The notes: generated by a model from the letters alone, not told the origin. DNA of 64,000 nucleotides from Selaginella moellendorffii (GCF_000143415.4 NW_003314313.1:709430-773429), one strand, 5' to 3'; counted from the first letter of the stretch, positions 43,508 through 53,600 are shown. Numbers and translations: made by a program.

Positions 43508-46069
43508 ATGTTTCGTCTTGTTCTCATCACTCTTCTTCTGCTCTTCCTAGTCGCAAGAAGTGCCGAGCAGAAGGATGATCTGGTTCGAACCATCAGCAGT
43601 GGCGGGGACAAAGTGACGGTGGACTTGAAGCCCTTCTCAATCCGCAGTCCCAACTTTGGCGTGCTAGTGCAGAATGACACTGGCAGCTTTCTCTCATACG
43701 ACAACATCCCGCCTTCTCGTACGTACCTGGGTTCAGTAAGAGACCACCCCGGTGCCATGGCCACGGCCTTGCTCAAGGTCAACGGAACTCTGCTTTGTCG
43801 AATCAGCTTCGAGAACGGGGTGGAGTGGAGCAGCACCGGAGGCGAGGCCTCGGTGAGGGGAACCACGGGTTGGAACTCGAATCCCCAGTGGCCAACCAGC
43901 CTCGTTCCTGCTTCCAAATCCGACGCTGTACTCTTCGTAGCGGAAGTCGGAGTGGATGCTACTTACTTGTACTACCTTTCAACAGGTTCTAGCGTCGAGA
44001 ACACAGTGAACATGGCAGAGTTCTCCATCCTGTCTGCGAATATGCCCTTCCTCCGAGATGCTTCCATTCTTCACACGATTGGGAAAGTGGTGATCCGTGC
44101 AAGTCAGTCCCAAGATCCATATGAAAACCCCAAGACCGGAGTCCTGCTCGACAGGGTGAAGAAACAATGGAGCGGTGCCATTGCTTCTGTGGTAGGGAAC
44201 ACTCACAAGCTCTGTTTGGTTGCCCATCCTCGGGCTAACGGAGGCCTGGCATGGGTAGCAACGGCGGCTAAGCCGGTGGGATACTCGGCCATCAGCGCTA
44301 CTGCAAACGGAGATTTCACGGTCATCTGGCGGCACGAGGCTGGTCACAACTGGGGATCTAGCCACTACGAAGGTGGTGGACGGCCCGAGGGACCGACTAT
44401 CATGTCCGACAACCAGCTCTCCCGTTTCTCGTCTTCCGAGCTTGCCAAGATCCTGCGCTACAAGTCTGGTGTTCCTCGCCTTGCAAGCAACATTACGGTT
44501 GCCCGTCCACCCCGTGCGAATATGGATGCGATCGACATCCCGCAGAATTGCACCTGTTGCACTTGCTTCATGAGCCTGGACGTTCTGGCCAACGATCTGG
44601 ATGCCGACGTCAAATCACTCACGATCGCCTCGGTCCAGTCTCCTTCGGCTTTGGGTAGTGCCACTAGCATCTCAAACTCTAGCAGGAACCAGATTACTTA
44701 CACGCCGTCTTTGGCAGCAGGATTGTTCCTCGACCATCTCAAGTACACTATCCAGAATTCCCTCTTGAGAAGCTCCACAGGATATGTAACCCTCCGTCCC
44801 GCTTCTCTCCTGGGCTGGTGGAAGATGGATGAGACGAGCGGCTCGAAAGTGCAAGATTCGTCTGGGCATGCAGCGAATGGGGAACTCAAAGGAGGATCCT
44901 GGAACAACGGCAATGGGCTTTCCTTTGGAGGTGCAGGGACGGTGTCACTCGGCGCAAGTCCCTCCATCAGAGGCAAGACATCCTTCTCCATCGCCTTGTG
45001 GATATATGTTACCAGTACTTCAGAACAAGTCATCATCCAGCAAAGGAGTCCACCGAGCAGCATCACAAGTGGCTCCGACGGAGGATATCAGCTCAGTCTG
45101 TTTGAAGGCAAGCCCCGGTTCTGGGTGTTTTCGGACTCCGGAGATCAATTCAGATTCTCTGCCTCAGCTGCCATCAACGACGGTGGATGGCACCACATCG
45201 TAGCCGTTCGTGATCAGGCCGAGGGCCAGATCTACATCGATGGCAAGCTATCGGCCTCTGCTAGCGGCGACATCAAGTATTTGGATGTAACTATCCCCGT
45301 GTTCATGGGTGCTGATGCGCGCGACAACACCTCATTCCTCACGGGTTCCTTGATGGGGGCAAAGATCTACAGCCGAGCTCTAGAACAGGAAGAGATCGGG
45401 TATCTCAGCACCTGGCCAGAAGCTCTCGTGGCATGGTGGAAGCTGGATGACAAGAGTGGAGTCTCTGCAAAGGATTCGTCCTGGAACGGAGCAACCGGGA
45501 GCATCGAGGGATCAACGACGTGGAATCCCGACGGCGGACTTACCTTCGACGGCGCTGGCAAGGTGGCGCTAGGAACAAAACCCTCTCTGTCTGGCAAGAC
45601 ATCCTTCTCCATCCATGCGTGGGTGAAGGTGCCCCCAAGTGCTGGTAAAATTTCACGAGCGATCATCATCCAGCAAAGGAGCCCGCAAAGCAGCACAACA
45701 AACGGTTTCAATGGCGAATACTTGCTCTACTTGGTCCATGGCAAGCCTCACTTCTTTGTGTATGGGAATTCTGCGACTCAGTTCGACTTCTCTGCGTCTT
45801 CTGCCATCAACGACGGCGAGTGGCACCACATTGTGGCCGTGCGTGATAACGGTGTGGGGCGGATCTACATTGACGGCGAGCTGTCAGCTTCTAAAAGTGG
45901 CACTGTGGTGAGGAGCTTGGATGCATCTATCCCGGTGTTTCTGGGTTGGGATTCTCGCTCGGGCAATTCCTTCTTCACAGGTTCCTTGAAAGGTGTCAAG
46001 ATTTATAACCAGGCTGTGGCACCCAACTTTGAGGCCGAGCGTAACACCATGCTCCTGGCATCAGCATAA
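43508..46069 (+). CDS. Secreted metzincin metalloprotease with cadherin-like and two LamG-like domains (copy 2)
   Basis: An intronless 853-residue gene with the same architecture as copy 1: signal peptide, zinc motif HEAGHNWGSSH at 276-286, cadherin-like Ig segment and two LamG-like domains. I count 16 amino-acid differences from copy 1, all before about residue 640 (for example F-to-L in the early NGTLF block, D-to-V in DADDKS and R-to-G in EEIRY). The second LamG domain is identical in both. Both catalytic motifs are intact. The ATG follows a canonical TATA box and starts the signal peptide. The 3' flank is AT-rich with AATAAA-like signals. Confidence 0.88.
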   Translation: MFRLVLITLLLLFLVARSAEQKDDLVRTISSGGDKVTVDLKPFSIRSPNFGVLVQNDTGSFLSYDNIPPSRTYLGSVRDHPGAMATALLKVNGTLLCRISFENGVEWSSTGGEASVRGTTGWNSNPQWPTSLVPASKSDAVLFVAEVGVDATYLYYLSTGSSVENTVNMAEFSILSANMPFLRDASILHTIGKVVIRASQSQDPYENPKTGVLLDRVKKQWSGAIASVVGNTHKLCLVAHPRANGGLAWVATAAKPVGYSAISATANGDFTVIWRHEAGHNWGSSHYEGGGRPEGPTIMSDNQLSRFSSSELAKILRYKSGVPRLASNITVARPPRANMDAIDIPQNCTCCTCFMSLDVLANDLDADVKSLTIASVQSPSALGSATSISNSSRNQITYTPSLAAGLFLDHLKYTIQNSLLRSSTGYVTLRPASLLGWWKMDETSGSKVQDSSGHAANGELKGGSWNNGNGLSFGGAGTVSLGASPSIRGKTSFSIALWIYVTSTSEQVIIQQRSPPSSITSGSDGGYQLSLFEGKPRFWVFSDSGDQFRFSASAAINDGGWHHIVAVRDQAEGQIYIDGKLSASASGDIKYLDVTIPVFMGADARDNTSFLTGSLMGAKIYSRALEQEEIGYLSTWPEALVAWWKLDDKSGVSAKDSSWNGATGSIEGSTTWNPDGGLTFDGAGKVALGTKPSLSGKTSFSIHAWVKVPPSAGKISRAIIIQQRSPQSSTTNGFNGEYLLYLVHGKPHFFVYGNSATQFDFSASSAINDGEWHHIVAVRDNGVGRIYIDGELSASKSGTVVRSLDASIPVFLGWDSRSGNSFFTGSLKGVKIYNQAVAPNFEAERNTMLLASA

Positions 46070-47145
46070 ATACCATATATATGCTATGATATATTTTGAA
46101 TATATATTAAATATATTGAATATTAAATATATCTAATAAATACTATAATATTTATATTTTATCATTCCTTCCAAAGGAACAGGAATTCACCCGCAATTTC
46201 TGATGCTTTTTGCCTCAGCGAAAACACTGTAATTTACTTGTTTGAAAGTATGGGAGTGAGGATTCGACAGAATCCGAGGTCCAAGCAATGCAGGTTTAGA
46301 GATTACTTCCCAAACGGCAAACGACTACTCTAGGTAAGTCAAATTTGAATTTTGACAAAAAGAAGCAAGAAATTCACGAGCTGAATGTGATCGGTTCAAG
46401 CAGGAAGAATATCCCTCAAACAAAGTGCAATTATTTTTAAAAAATATATAAAATGTCTTCTACTTTAGGGTTTTTCAGTGAAAATGCGCTCAAGATCCGG
46501 CTGGAAGGCTTCTGCAATGAATTGGTATGTATCCGATAATCGTTGGATTCGTCCGGTTCTTTTCTGATAATTTTTCTTCGTTTTTGGTACAGTTCAAGGT
46601 GGATTGAGTGAGAGCTCAATACGAGCTCAATACATTTTTGGTACGGTTCAATGCGAGTTCCTCTTCTGTTCAATCATACAAGGTTGTGATCAGGATGAAC
46701 TGGACACCGACTAGATGCGCAAGTCTAAGGGTTCTAGTCGCCTACTGCTTCGTCCACATACCACGAATCAGGTGTGAACTAGATTTAGTTTGTAAATTGT
46801 GGATGAAGGTTTCGGAAATACTTTGCTACAGTAGTAAATCAGGTTTCTCAAGTTGGTCACACTGGACTAATTGGAGGAAGTGTTCCTCTGTTTGATGAGG
46901 TAATTGGATATCTTTTAATTTTCCAAGAATGTTGCAATTTGATATATAATCAAGCAGATTATACTGAATCTCGGTGCCATGAACTCAACCCTTTGCTTTT
47001 GATGAGGTAAACCTTCTTCGTTTTTTAGTTTTCTGTTATTAATTGATCTTCAGTCACTCATAATAGATCAGTATTGTCATCCATTGCCTACTGAATGAAC
47101 TGTTCTATCTCCTCATCGAGATCACAAAGGCAGCGTTGTGTGCAG

Positions 47146-47314
47146 ACGAAAGCTCACGCAATTCATTACAGCAGAAGCCCTAAATCCGTAAATAATCAGC
47201 ACTTCCTTGGTTTTTTTCTGATAAGCTTTCCCTTACTAGGTGCAATTGATGAAGAACATGAAGAAGCTCTTGGATCCTAAAAGCATTCTCAACCCTTACA
47301 ACGTTCTTGCGTAA
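47146..47314 (+). pseudogene. Last two exons of a D-2-hydroxyglutarate dehydrogenase-like FAD enzyme (copy 2)
   Basis: Exons 47146-47187 and 47240-47314, with the same splice borders as copy 1. They read HAIHYSRSPKS then VQLMKNMKKLLDPKSILNPY and a stop. There are two substitutions relative to copy 1 (R to H, G to S). The rest of the enzyme is absent. Confidence 0.6.
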
Positions 47315-47779
47315 TAGTCAGGAACTTTCAGACAAATCTTCGACAAATTCTGAAAATACATTTTTCTAAAAATCGATTTAAAAACAAGCTCAAATTGTCC
47401 TGAATGTTACTTAAAAAACATTTAAGTTTTTGGTCGCACCAAAATGGCAGCAGGACTTTTCCGGCCGCACCAGCTGTGCAACAGGAAAAATCCTGCCGCA
47501 CCTTCTAGCATCGACTTGGTGAGCGCATTCAGTGCCTTGGGCCGCACTCTTCTCCACCAGAATGAGAGGAGACACTCTTGATTGTTGATCCACTCACTAA
47601 TTCCTCAACTCACCTGGATGATCGGTCGACGCCTCCTCTAAGCGCGAATACAAATGCACCGCCATAGCCAGGCTTCTAAAATTAGGGCCTACTTATGTCT
47701 AATTCCCTGTATTTCCGGTTAAGCAGGTTTTACGGTTCTATACTTGGAATAATGTCACCAGGTAGGAATAAACCTATTC

Positions 47780-47804
47780 CCAGGTTCGAATCCTGGCAAC
47801 CCCC
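47780..47804 (+). tRNA. tRNA-like T-arm remnant (copy 2)
   Basis: The same CCAGGTTCGAATCCTGG stem-loop and box B as at 15489, followed by CAACCCC and a T run. No complete tRNA fold is visible. Confidence 0.35.
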
Positions 47805-47944
47805 TAATTTTTTGTTTTAGTTTAGTTTAGCTGACTTCTCTCCAAGTCCGTGAATGCTTTTTGTTTAAATCGTATGAACGCTTTAAAATCGTATAGTTTA
47901 TCAATATTAATTTAGGGCAAGAGGCATGAAAATTTGACTTTGGT

Positions 47945-48735
47945 TTTAAGTTAAGGTACTTGGCTGCTATGACGGCGTCCTTGTGAGTCTTAGAGCTGAT
48001 AAAAGACAAGCCCATTCCAGTTCATCTGGCTGGTAAGGTATACTAAGCAGCAGAGCTTCAGCATCTCTCAAAGAACTCGCCCGCCCTAACAAATCGATCA
48101 TGCAGCAATAATGTAGGCTTCAGCCCGTGATCAAACATCAGACTCACAAAGCAAGACCTACCAGCCTCCAGCTTCCCGATCCGGCTAAAGACAACAGAAA
48201 ACATGTCTCGTCCGGCAACTTGCTAAAGGTTTCCATGGCGTGCCTGGGATACCCGTTCTGGGAATACCCAGCCAGAAGCAATGCCTTTCCGGGTCATCTG
48301 CAGCTGAAATGCCGATGCTTGAGTCATATCTCCGACTTGGACATAAGTGGCCAGCATCGCCGTCCATGACACAGAGCTCCACTCGGGCATCATTTCAAAG
48401 ACGCGCTCCGATCCTTTGAGATCTCTACAGAAGCAGAACACACGAAATACGTCCCGCTGAGGCATCACACCGAAAATCTGACTAGCCTCGTCTGCGTGAT
48501 CGTTCCGGGCATACAACATTAGCATCGAGTTCCACGACACCAGATCCCGCTGCGGGGATTCCTCGAACACCGCCATCGCCTCCTCCACGCAATTCATCAT
48601 CCTGGTGTTCTACGCGGAAAGCATGACATTCCACGAAACCAGATCCCTCACCGGCAATTCGAAACGAAACATCTGTCTGTGGCTCTGTCCAGATGCCCAT
48701 TCCGGGCATATCCAGAAAGCATCCAGGCGGCCAGG
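47945..48735 (-). pseudogene. PPR pseudogene fragment joined to F-box sequence (copy 2)
   Basis: It reads leftwards from about 48600 with MMNCVEEAMAVFEESPQRDL, VSWNSMLMLYARNDHADEAS, VFEMMPEWSSVSWTAMLATY and then FSKLPDE. A last piece, HYCCMIDLLGRASSLRDAEA, lies near 48060-48120. Frames change several times. This is more complete than copy 1, which has lost about 460 bp here. Confidence 0.7.
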
Positions 48736-48739
48736 TTCC

Positions 48740-49390
48740 AGTTTGCCGCGAACTCTCTACCCGGCCGTCGTTGTCAGGCGGAGCAGTTAAACTGGGAACG
48801 TAGGCAACGTTCCATACGGACTCTTCTCGGTTCACGTTCCAACGAGGGACGTGCAAATGCCGAGCACGAGTGTCCAGATTGAAGGCCACTGGTCGGTCCA
48901 ACAAGTGGAGAAAGAGCATGTTGTTAGCCCGTTTGCAAGGAAGCAGGTGATGGGGCTCCACGTTCCTGCACAAGCCTCTCACATCGATGCTGGACACAAT
49001 CGTCCACTCCAGCTGCTGCTCATCAGCTTCTTCATCGGCCGCCTCCACGATGATTATCCACTTTGGAGCGAAGCAAGGCCTTGCGAAGGGCACACCACCA
49101 GCGTGTTTCCCCACAACCACAATGCCTGCTGCCATCAGCTTGGACCGGTACATGAACGGGTCCAGCCTGCCATACACCGATCCCGCATCATCCGAACCTC
49201 CTTCCGGCGGCAGTGGGGGCAACGACTTGAAATGCCAAAACGCCCATGCGTCCCTTGCCCGGCTGTAGCCCCTGATTGTGTAGCCCAAACTCAATGAGTC
49301 GCAACAGGAGGCGTATTGCGCGTATTGCACGTCCACCTGAAAAAACACCCGGTAATTCGTGGTGGTTCTGGTTCGTGGGGCACCTGCCAT
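48740..49390 (-). pseudogene. F-box/kelch-like C-terminal fragment (copy 2)
   Basis: An open frame spanning 48482-49390, of which 48740-49390 is F-box-associated sequence (SVYGRLDPFMYRSKLMAAGI, then VAFNLDTRARHLHVPRWNVN). Beyond 48740 it runs out of frame into PPR sequence. The F-box itself is missing. The same unit is the chimera in copy 1. Confidence 0.65.
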
Positions 49391-49597
49391 CCTCGTTGCC
49401 AGCTTTGTCCCAATCGGGTCGAAGGAAATTGTCGAAGAGCCCTAAAAACTGTCGACTTTGATGATCTAAGGCGGTCTAGTGGAGGACTTCCTCTTCTAAA
49501 GGGCTCGCAAAGATACCGCTAGCTCCCACCGATACCGAAACACCGTCCAGAGCCTCCACGCTTGCGCGGTATGTGGTAGCGTCATCGTCTACGTTTG

Positions 49598-50049
49598 TCA
49601 CTCACCGGTGGATGATTCTCTTTCCTTTGAGCGAAGAGATCGCGATGGAGGGATAGTTGAGATTGCTGGAAGCCATTTGTCGTTGTGTGAAACAGATGGT
49701 TTCAAGTTCGTGAAAGTGGAGACGTTTCGTATTTCCTGCCTCAATCCACACAGAAAGTTCGTGAATTCGGGTGCCTTGGCATTGTAGACGAGGCCCGGAT
49801 GAGCAGCCGCGTTTGGATTGATGTGGTCTCCACCGAAGGTGCCGGAGAGCAATGCTGCGTCTTTGATCGGCTCCCCAGAGTTATCAGTGACAAGAGAAAA
49901 GAATCGATTGTTTTCTTCTGGAAAGCACATAGTGTTACCTGTAGTTACGATTGCCGAATTGATAGCGGCTGGACTCCATTCGGGACGGTATGCCTTGAGC
50001 AGTGCAACGATCTCAGAGACATGCGGACAAGACATGGAAGTTCATAATA
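49598..50049 (-). pseudogene. Subtilisin-like protease C-terminal fragment (copy 1)
   Basis: It reads from [20 protein letters not shown] through [32 protein letters not shown] and [19 protein letters not shown] to the end. TSMSCPHVS is the catalytic serine region of plant subtilases (normally GTSMSCPHVSG), but a stop codon precedes it, so the catalytic Asp and His domains are absent. Three copies exist in the window (also 53620-54080 and 58786-59219). Confidence 0.78.
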
Positions 50050-50065
50050 CAATATTGCGTGTTGT

Positions 50066-50372
50066 TTGCGAAAGCGAGGTGGAGTTGCTGTGGGAGCATT
50101 ATATGTGCCTGGTGGATCTGCTGGCTGGGGACGCTGCCAGGACGCCGAGGAGCTCGTGGAGAGGATGCCGTTCGAGCAGTGCGTCACGGGCTGGACGACG
50201 CTGCTGAGCGGGTGCCGGATGCATGGCGACGTGGAGCGGGCGGAGCGCGCCGCGGAGATGGTGGGTGAGCTCGAGCCGGCGCGCAGTCCATCCTCATGCT
50301 TGGAGCTCTCGCAGAGAAGGACTGGGACATGATGAGCTTGATCAAGCGACACCTCCAGTGAGGTGACGAGTT
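50066..50372 (+). pseudogene. PPR C-terminal fragment
   Basis: The + strand reads HYMCLVDLL, then after frame changes DAEELVERMPFEQCVTGWTT and LLSGCRMHGDVERAERAAEM. This is the usual end of PLS-type PPR proteins. No complete repeat array. The right-arm counterpart is at 58545-58760. Confidence 0.75.
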
Positions 50373-50399
50373 TCTTCTTTCTTCGAGGATTTAAAGCTT

Positions 50400-51725
50400 C
50401 CTTTTGTGGCATCGAGAAATCAGCCACTTGGGATGGAAAGCCATGGCTGCTACTGCTGCTGCTGCTCTGGGAGGCGAGATCTCGATGACCAACAAGACGA
50501 GGAGGAGGGAAATTTTTGCGGCTCGGTCATCAAATGCATCGCCCAAGTCGGGCAATCAGGCACTGTGCTGTTCGAAGGGCTCTCCAACTTACATTCAAGA
50601 GTTTGAGAGCCGGAGCAGCGCAGACGAGGTAACTCTTCCAGAGCTCGAGCGAGAGAACTTGACATTCCTTGTTTGTGCTGTTCCAGGTGAGAAGCGAGCG
50701 CCACGGTCGATCACGTCATCCGAAACGATCCCTCGCTCCTCCTCATGGTGGGCGATCTCACATACTCGGATCAATACATCACCAATGGCACTGGATCGCC
50801 CTGCTTTAGCTGTGCACTTCCAGACGCGCCAATCCGGGAGACTTATCATCCCCACTGGGATCACTAGGGGAGGTGAGAGAGAGAAAGACTATAAATCCGC
50901 AATCCAATCCCTGATTTCCTTGCTCCCAGATTCATGGAGGAGGTGCCAACCACGAGATCGAGCCCCAGGCATTGGGCAAAACATACAAGGCCAGGTTCTC
51001 GGTGCCTCCTGGATCGAATTCCAGCCTTTAGTTCTCGTTCGATGTCGGCGGCATCCACTTCCTGATGCTGGGAGGATCGCGTCAACAGGCTCCTCACGCC
51101 CTGGATCGTGGCATCCGCCGTGGTACAATAGCTACAGCTCCCACTACCGCGAGGTCGAGTGCATGCGTCTCGAAATGGAGGAGCTTCTCTACAATGCCGG
51201 CGTCGACATTGTCTTCAATGGCCATGTAAATCCCTCTCTCTTCTCGATCTCGACAGGAATCCTCGGTGTTCTTCCAGGTCCATGCCTTAGAACGAGAGTG
51301 GACACGGAGGACGCTGACGATCGCCCCAAGCCTGAGGACAACGTACCCCAATTCGGTGGAGTTTGTGCTCAAAACTTTGGCTCTGAGCCAGCGGCGAATC
51401 AATTCTGCTGGGACAGGCAGCCGGAATGGAGCGCGCTGCGAGATGGAAGCTTTGGTCACGGCCTATTGGAGGTAACCTCGAGAGTTCAACCTCTTGATTT
51501 TGCTCTTTTTCTCTTTAGGTGAAGAACAATACCCATGCCCTGTGGACGTGGTACCGCAACCAAGATGTGTATGGTGATAGTCACCTTGGAGACATTGTGA
51601 AATCACCGCAGTGCCGGAACTATCCTGCTTTCCAAGCTGACGAAAGATCGGGTGGAAACAGTGGAAGTCCCTCCAGGATCTTGGGAGCTCTAGCCATTTT
51701 GATGGCAACGCTTCTAGAATTTTGA
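50400..51725 (+). pseudogene. Purple acid phosphatase pseudogene (left arm)
   Basis: Exon pieces of a plant purple acid phosphatase (dinuclear metallophosphatase). Recognisable blocks are DHVIRNDPSLLLMVGDLTYS, then YITNGTGSPCF (about 50710-50800); ANHEIEPQALGK (near 50945); a WYNSYSSHYREVECMRLEME block with VDIVFNGH (about 51110-51230); PEDNVPQFGG and FCWDRQPEWSALRDGSFGHG (about 51330-51470). The last exon (about 51519-51725) reads ALWTWYRNQDVYGDSHLGD and ends in a hydrophobic, GPI-signal-like tail. Frameshifts and stops separate the blocks, and the segment after NGHV that should contain HAYER is missing here. It is probably non-functional. It lies 254 bp upstream of the peptide gene. Confidence 0.8.
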
Positions 51726-51896
51726 AAGTGCAGAAGTTAATAAACATTAGCATATGAAAAGAATTATCGCGAGTGAATTCCAGTACAATTGGAGAGGGAA
51801 AAGCTAACTGGAAGTCTGGTTTCCAGCCATCCAGTCAAAACTGCCGCTTTGCATGTCGACGTGGCGGTTCTTCAGTGGTTGACATTTTCTCGGCAG

Positions 51897-51904
51897 CATA
51901 TATA
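51897..51904 (+). promoter_or_regulatory. Putative TATA box of the phytosulfokine-like gene
   Basis: CATATATA lies 76 bp before the ATG at 51980. The whole upstream region (51726-51979) is repeated inverted at 55715-55968. Confidence 0.4.
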
Positions 51905-51979
51905 CGATATCAACACAAACGCTGATCATATCATCGGTCTCTCTTTGATAGATTATCTTTGCAAGAGGAACTCTAGATC

Positions 51980-52419
51980 ATGTCTCGCGCACTAAGTTTT
52001 TTCTTCTTCTTCCTCTTGGTGGCTGCTACTGTGACCTCTCGGCCAGTGAAGAATGAAACAGGTACGCCTGTTCTTCAATCTCGATTGAATATGCCTCGCT
52101 TGGATTTGATGATCTCTGTGTTTCTTTTGAAACATCATGGTCCATGTCTGCACTCGCTTGCATGTGTGTCTGTCCAAGCACGTAACCTGATTCATACGTG
52201 ATTTAAACTTTTTGTCTTTTACAGTGATGGCTAAGATTGCTAATCAGCTGGATTGGTCGTCATTGTCCAATTCCACCCCAAAAATTGCCGAACCAGAGGT
52301 AAAATAATCCTGTATTTGAAGACAATATTCTTGACATGTATGATCGTGTGTTGTCAATCATCTTTGGTGATCAGGAGCAGCAAGCCCATGTTGACTACAT
52401 TTATGATTTTAATCCTTGA
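51980..52419 (+). CDS. Phytosulfokine-like secreted peptide precursor with divergent core
   Basis: I join three exons: 51980-52061, 52225-52298 and 52375-52419, all with GT-AG borders and a conserved frame. The product is 66 residues: a signal peptide (MSRALSFFFFFLLVAATVTS), a variable middle, and an acidic C-terminus ending EEQQAHVDYIYDFNP. Phytosulfokine precursors end with a (R/x)xxxAHxDYIYTQ-type motif, with D before the first Tyr to guide tyrosine sulfation. Here A56, H57, D59, Y60, I61 and Y62 are kept, but the normal TQ is replaced by D63 F64. The expected hormone would thus be YIYDF rather than YIYTQ. The Cys/RR segment usual before the core is absent. Introns and start are my assignment. 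An alternative 3' splice at 52380 would drop only two residues. It could be a relic, but no stop disrupts it. Confidence 0.68.
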
Positions 52420-52688
52420 TGAAACGGCACATTAATAAGGAGGGATCATAGGCTTTAAAATTCTCATAATATACCTTTAATATAAATCGATTTGTCTTTG
52501 TAGTATTTTCATTATACAAATTGAAAAAAAGTTGTACAAGTAATATTTTCCAGTCTGTCTTAAAAGCCCCACAACTTCCGTGAGTAAGTTTTATTGATCA
52601 GACGTGCCAAACAAGGAGAGATCATGTGGGAGATCACTCAGTTATTCATCTTTCATCATATGGATATAGTTTGATCATCCAAAAGGAT
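52420..52688. other. Intergenic gap between two convergent genes
   Basis: 269 bp between the stop of the peptide gene and the stop of the CVNH gene. It presumably holds both 3' ends. AT-rich, no other feature seen. Confidence 0.5.
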
Positions 52689-53117
52689 CTAGCAGCACTG
52701 GAGAACTCCCTCGACGTTCTGGATGCAATCGTCGAGGTTGCGAGTGGAAGAGACGAGAACGCCATCCCCGCGGTTGCAACGGGCAGCCACGTTGAGCCCA
52801 TTGAAGCTGATGTTGATGCATCGTGAGGCAAAGTTGGATGAGCAGTCGAGGACACCATTGCTGCTGCCCACGCAATTGTTCACATCGATGGAGGCGTTCC
52901 TCCTTTCCATATTGGATGTGCTGCAAATGGCTCTCATCACGGTCGAATTCCTGTCGAAGGTGATATCAGTGCAGGATCGAGAAAACTGGCAAGCCTGTAA
53001 GAGTAAGATATCCAAATTGTGAGCTTCTTGCGGGACAATCGAATGAGAGTTTCTTACCTGGGTGATGGAGAGGGTCGAGACCAGCATACACAGGAAGAAA
53101 ACCTCGCGAAATGCCAT
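52689..53117 (-). CDS. Secreted CyanoVirin-N homology (CVNH) protein
   Basis: Two exons, 53058-53117 and 52689-52994, with a 63-bp GT-AG intron, giving 121 residues. Residues 1-20 (MAFREVFFLCMLVSTLSITQ) are a signal peptide. The mature part has two tandem CVNH repeats (about 22-71 and 72-121), each with the F(S/A)xxCxxIxF, (A/R)xC and NxCxxxxxGxLxC pattern, for example DVNNCVGSSNGVLDC. It is Cys-rich and has three N-glycosylation sequons (N36, N53, N81). CVNH domains are known from cyanobacteria, fungi and ferns, where they bind glycans. A secreted lectin role is inferred. It is not copied in the inverted repeat. Confidence 0.82.
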   Translation of the reverse strand: MAFREVFFLCMLVSTLSITQVRNSHSIVPQEAHNLDILLLQACQFSRSCTDITFDRNSTVMRAICSTSNMERRNASIDVNNCVGSSNGVLDCSSNFASRCINISFNGLNVAARCNRGDGVLVSSTRNLDDCIQNVEGVLQCC

Positions 53118-53200
53118 AATGAGATAGAACAAGAAATAACCAAGAAGAAAATGAGTAAACAACTTTAACTAGAGATGAGTTGAGCTCTGGAAAGGCCTTG

Positions 53201-53210
53201 TTTATATAGT
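53201..53210 (-). promoter_or_regulatory. TATA box of the CVNH gene
   Basis: On the minus strand the sequence is ACTATATAAA, about 85 bp upstream of the ATG at 53117, a good TATA position for a plant gene. Confidence 0.55.
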
Positions 53211-53239
53211 CCTGGGAGCGACGCTTATCTTGACGACTC

Positions 53240-53600
53240 AGCAGTAAATGACTCCACATTGCGGCTTGAATGCAAAATTTCTACGTCGACTACATTGCTA
53301 TACACGTAAATATTGAAATTTAGCTCAGTTTATGATTTTTCAACGTTCCAGCCAGCTATACACGGTGACATTTTTATGAGTTTGCGTGTTTCTTTTAATT
53401 TGCTAGACTATAAATGGGACCTTTTTGGGGCAAGACCGCTACGAAGAGACTCCAGGAGACATCGATTTCTACGTGCCCATAGATAGAATCGCGAAGATTA
53501 TCCAGTGTGTCCACACTGCTGGTAGACGTAAAATCGAAAAGCACATAAATTCCTCCAAAGATGAAGGATACTTTATCTTTGCAAGCCATTTAGAAGATAC
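53240..53600. other. Unidentified DNA upstream of the CVNH gene
   Basis: Only short frames, such as MGQDRYEETPGDIDFYVPID (53425 onward). No family recognised. Confidence 0.3.

Larger units (their letters stand above)
42717..49378 (+). repeat. Segmental duplication, copy 2
   Basis: Partner of 10737-16568, same orientation, about 32 kb apart. It keeps about 350 bp upstream of the gene (42812-43170) and about 460 bp of PPR sequence (47945-48405) that copy 1 lacks. The right edge near 49378 joins PPR-derived sequence of the inverted repeat. Confidence 0.93.
49385..51996 (+). repeat. Left arm of a large imperfect inverted repeat
   Basis: It matches, in reverse complement, 55698-59470. Shared content from the outside in: a PPR-derived edge, a subtilase fragment, a PPR C-terminal fragment, the purple acid phosphatase pseudogene, and the 5' flank plus first 17 coding bases of the phytosulfokine-like gene. 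The inner break is exact at 51996/55698. The left arm is shorter because the right arm carries later insertions. Confidence 0.9.

Noticed and set aside
50404-51522. One continuous 372-codon protein on the phosphatase pseudogene
   Set aside because: Phosphatase motifs switch frames along it, so the frame is only accidentally open.
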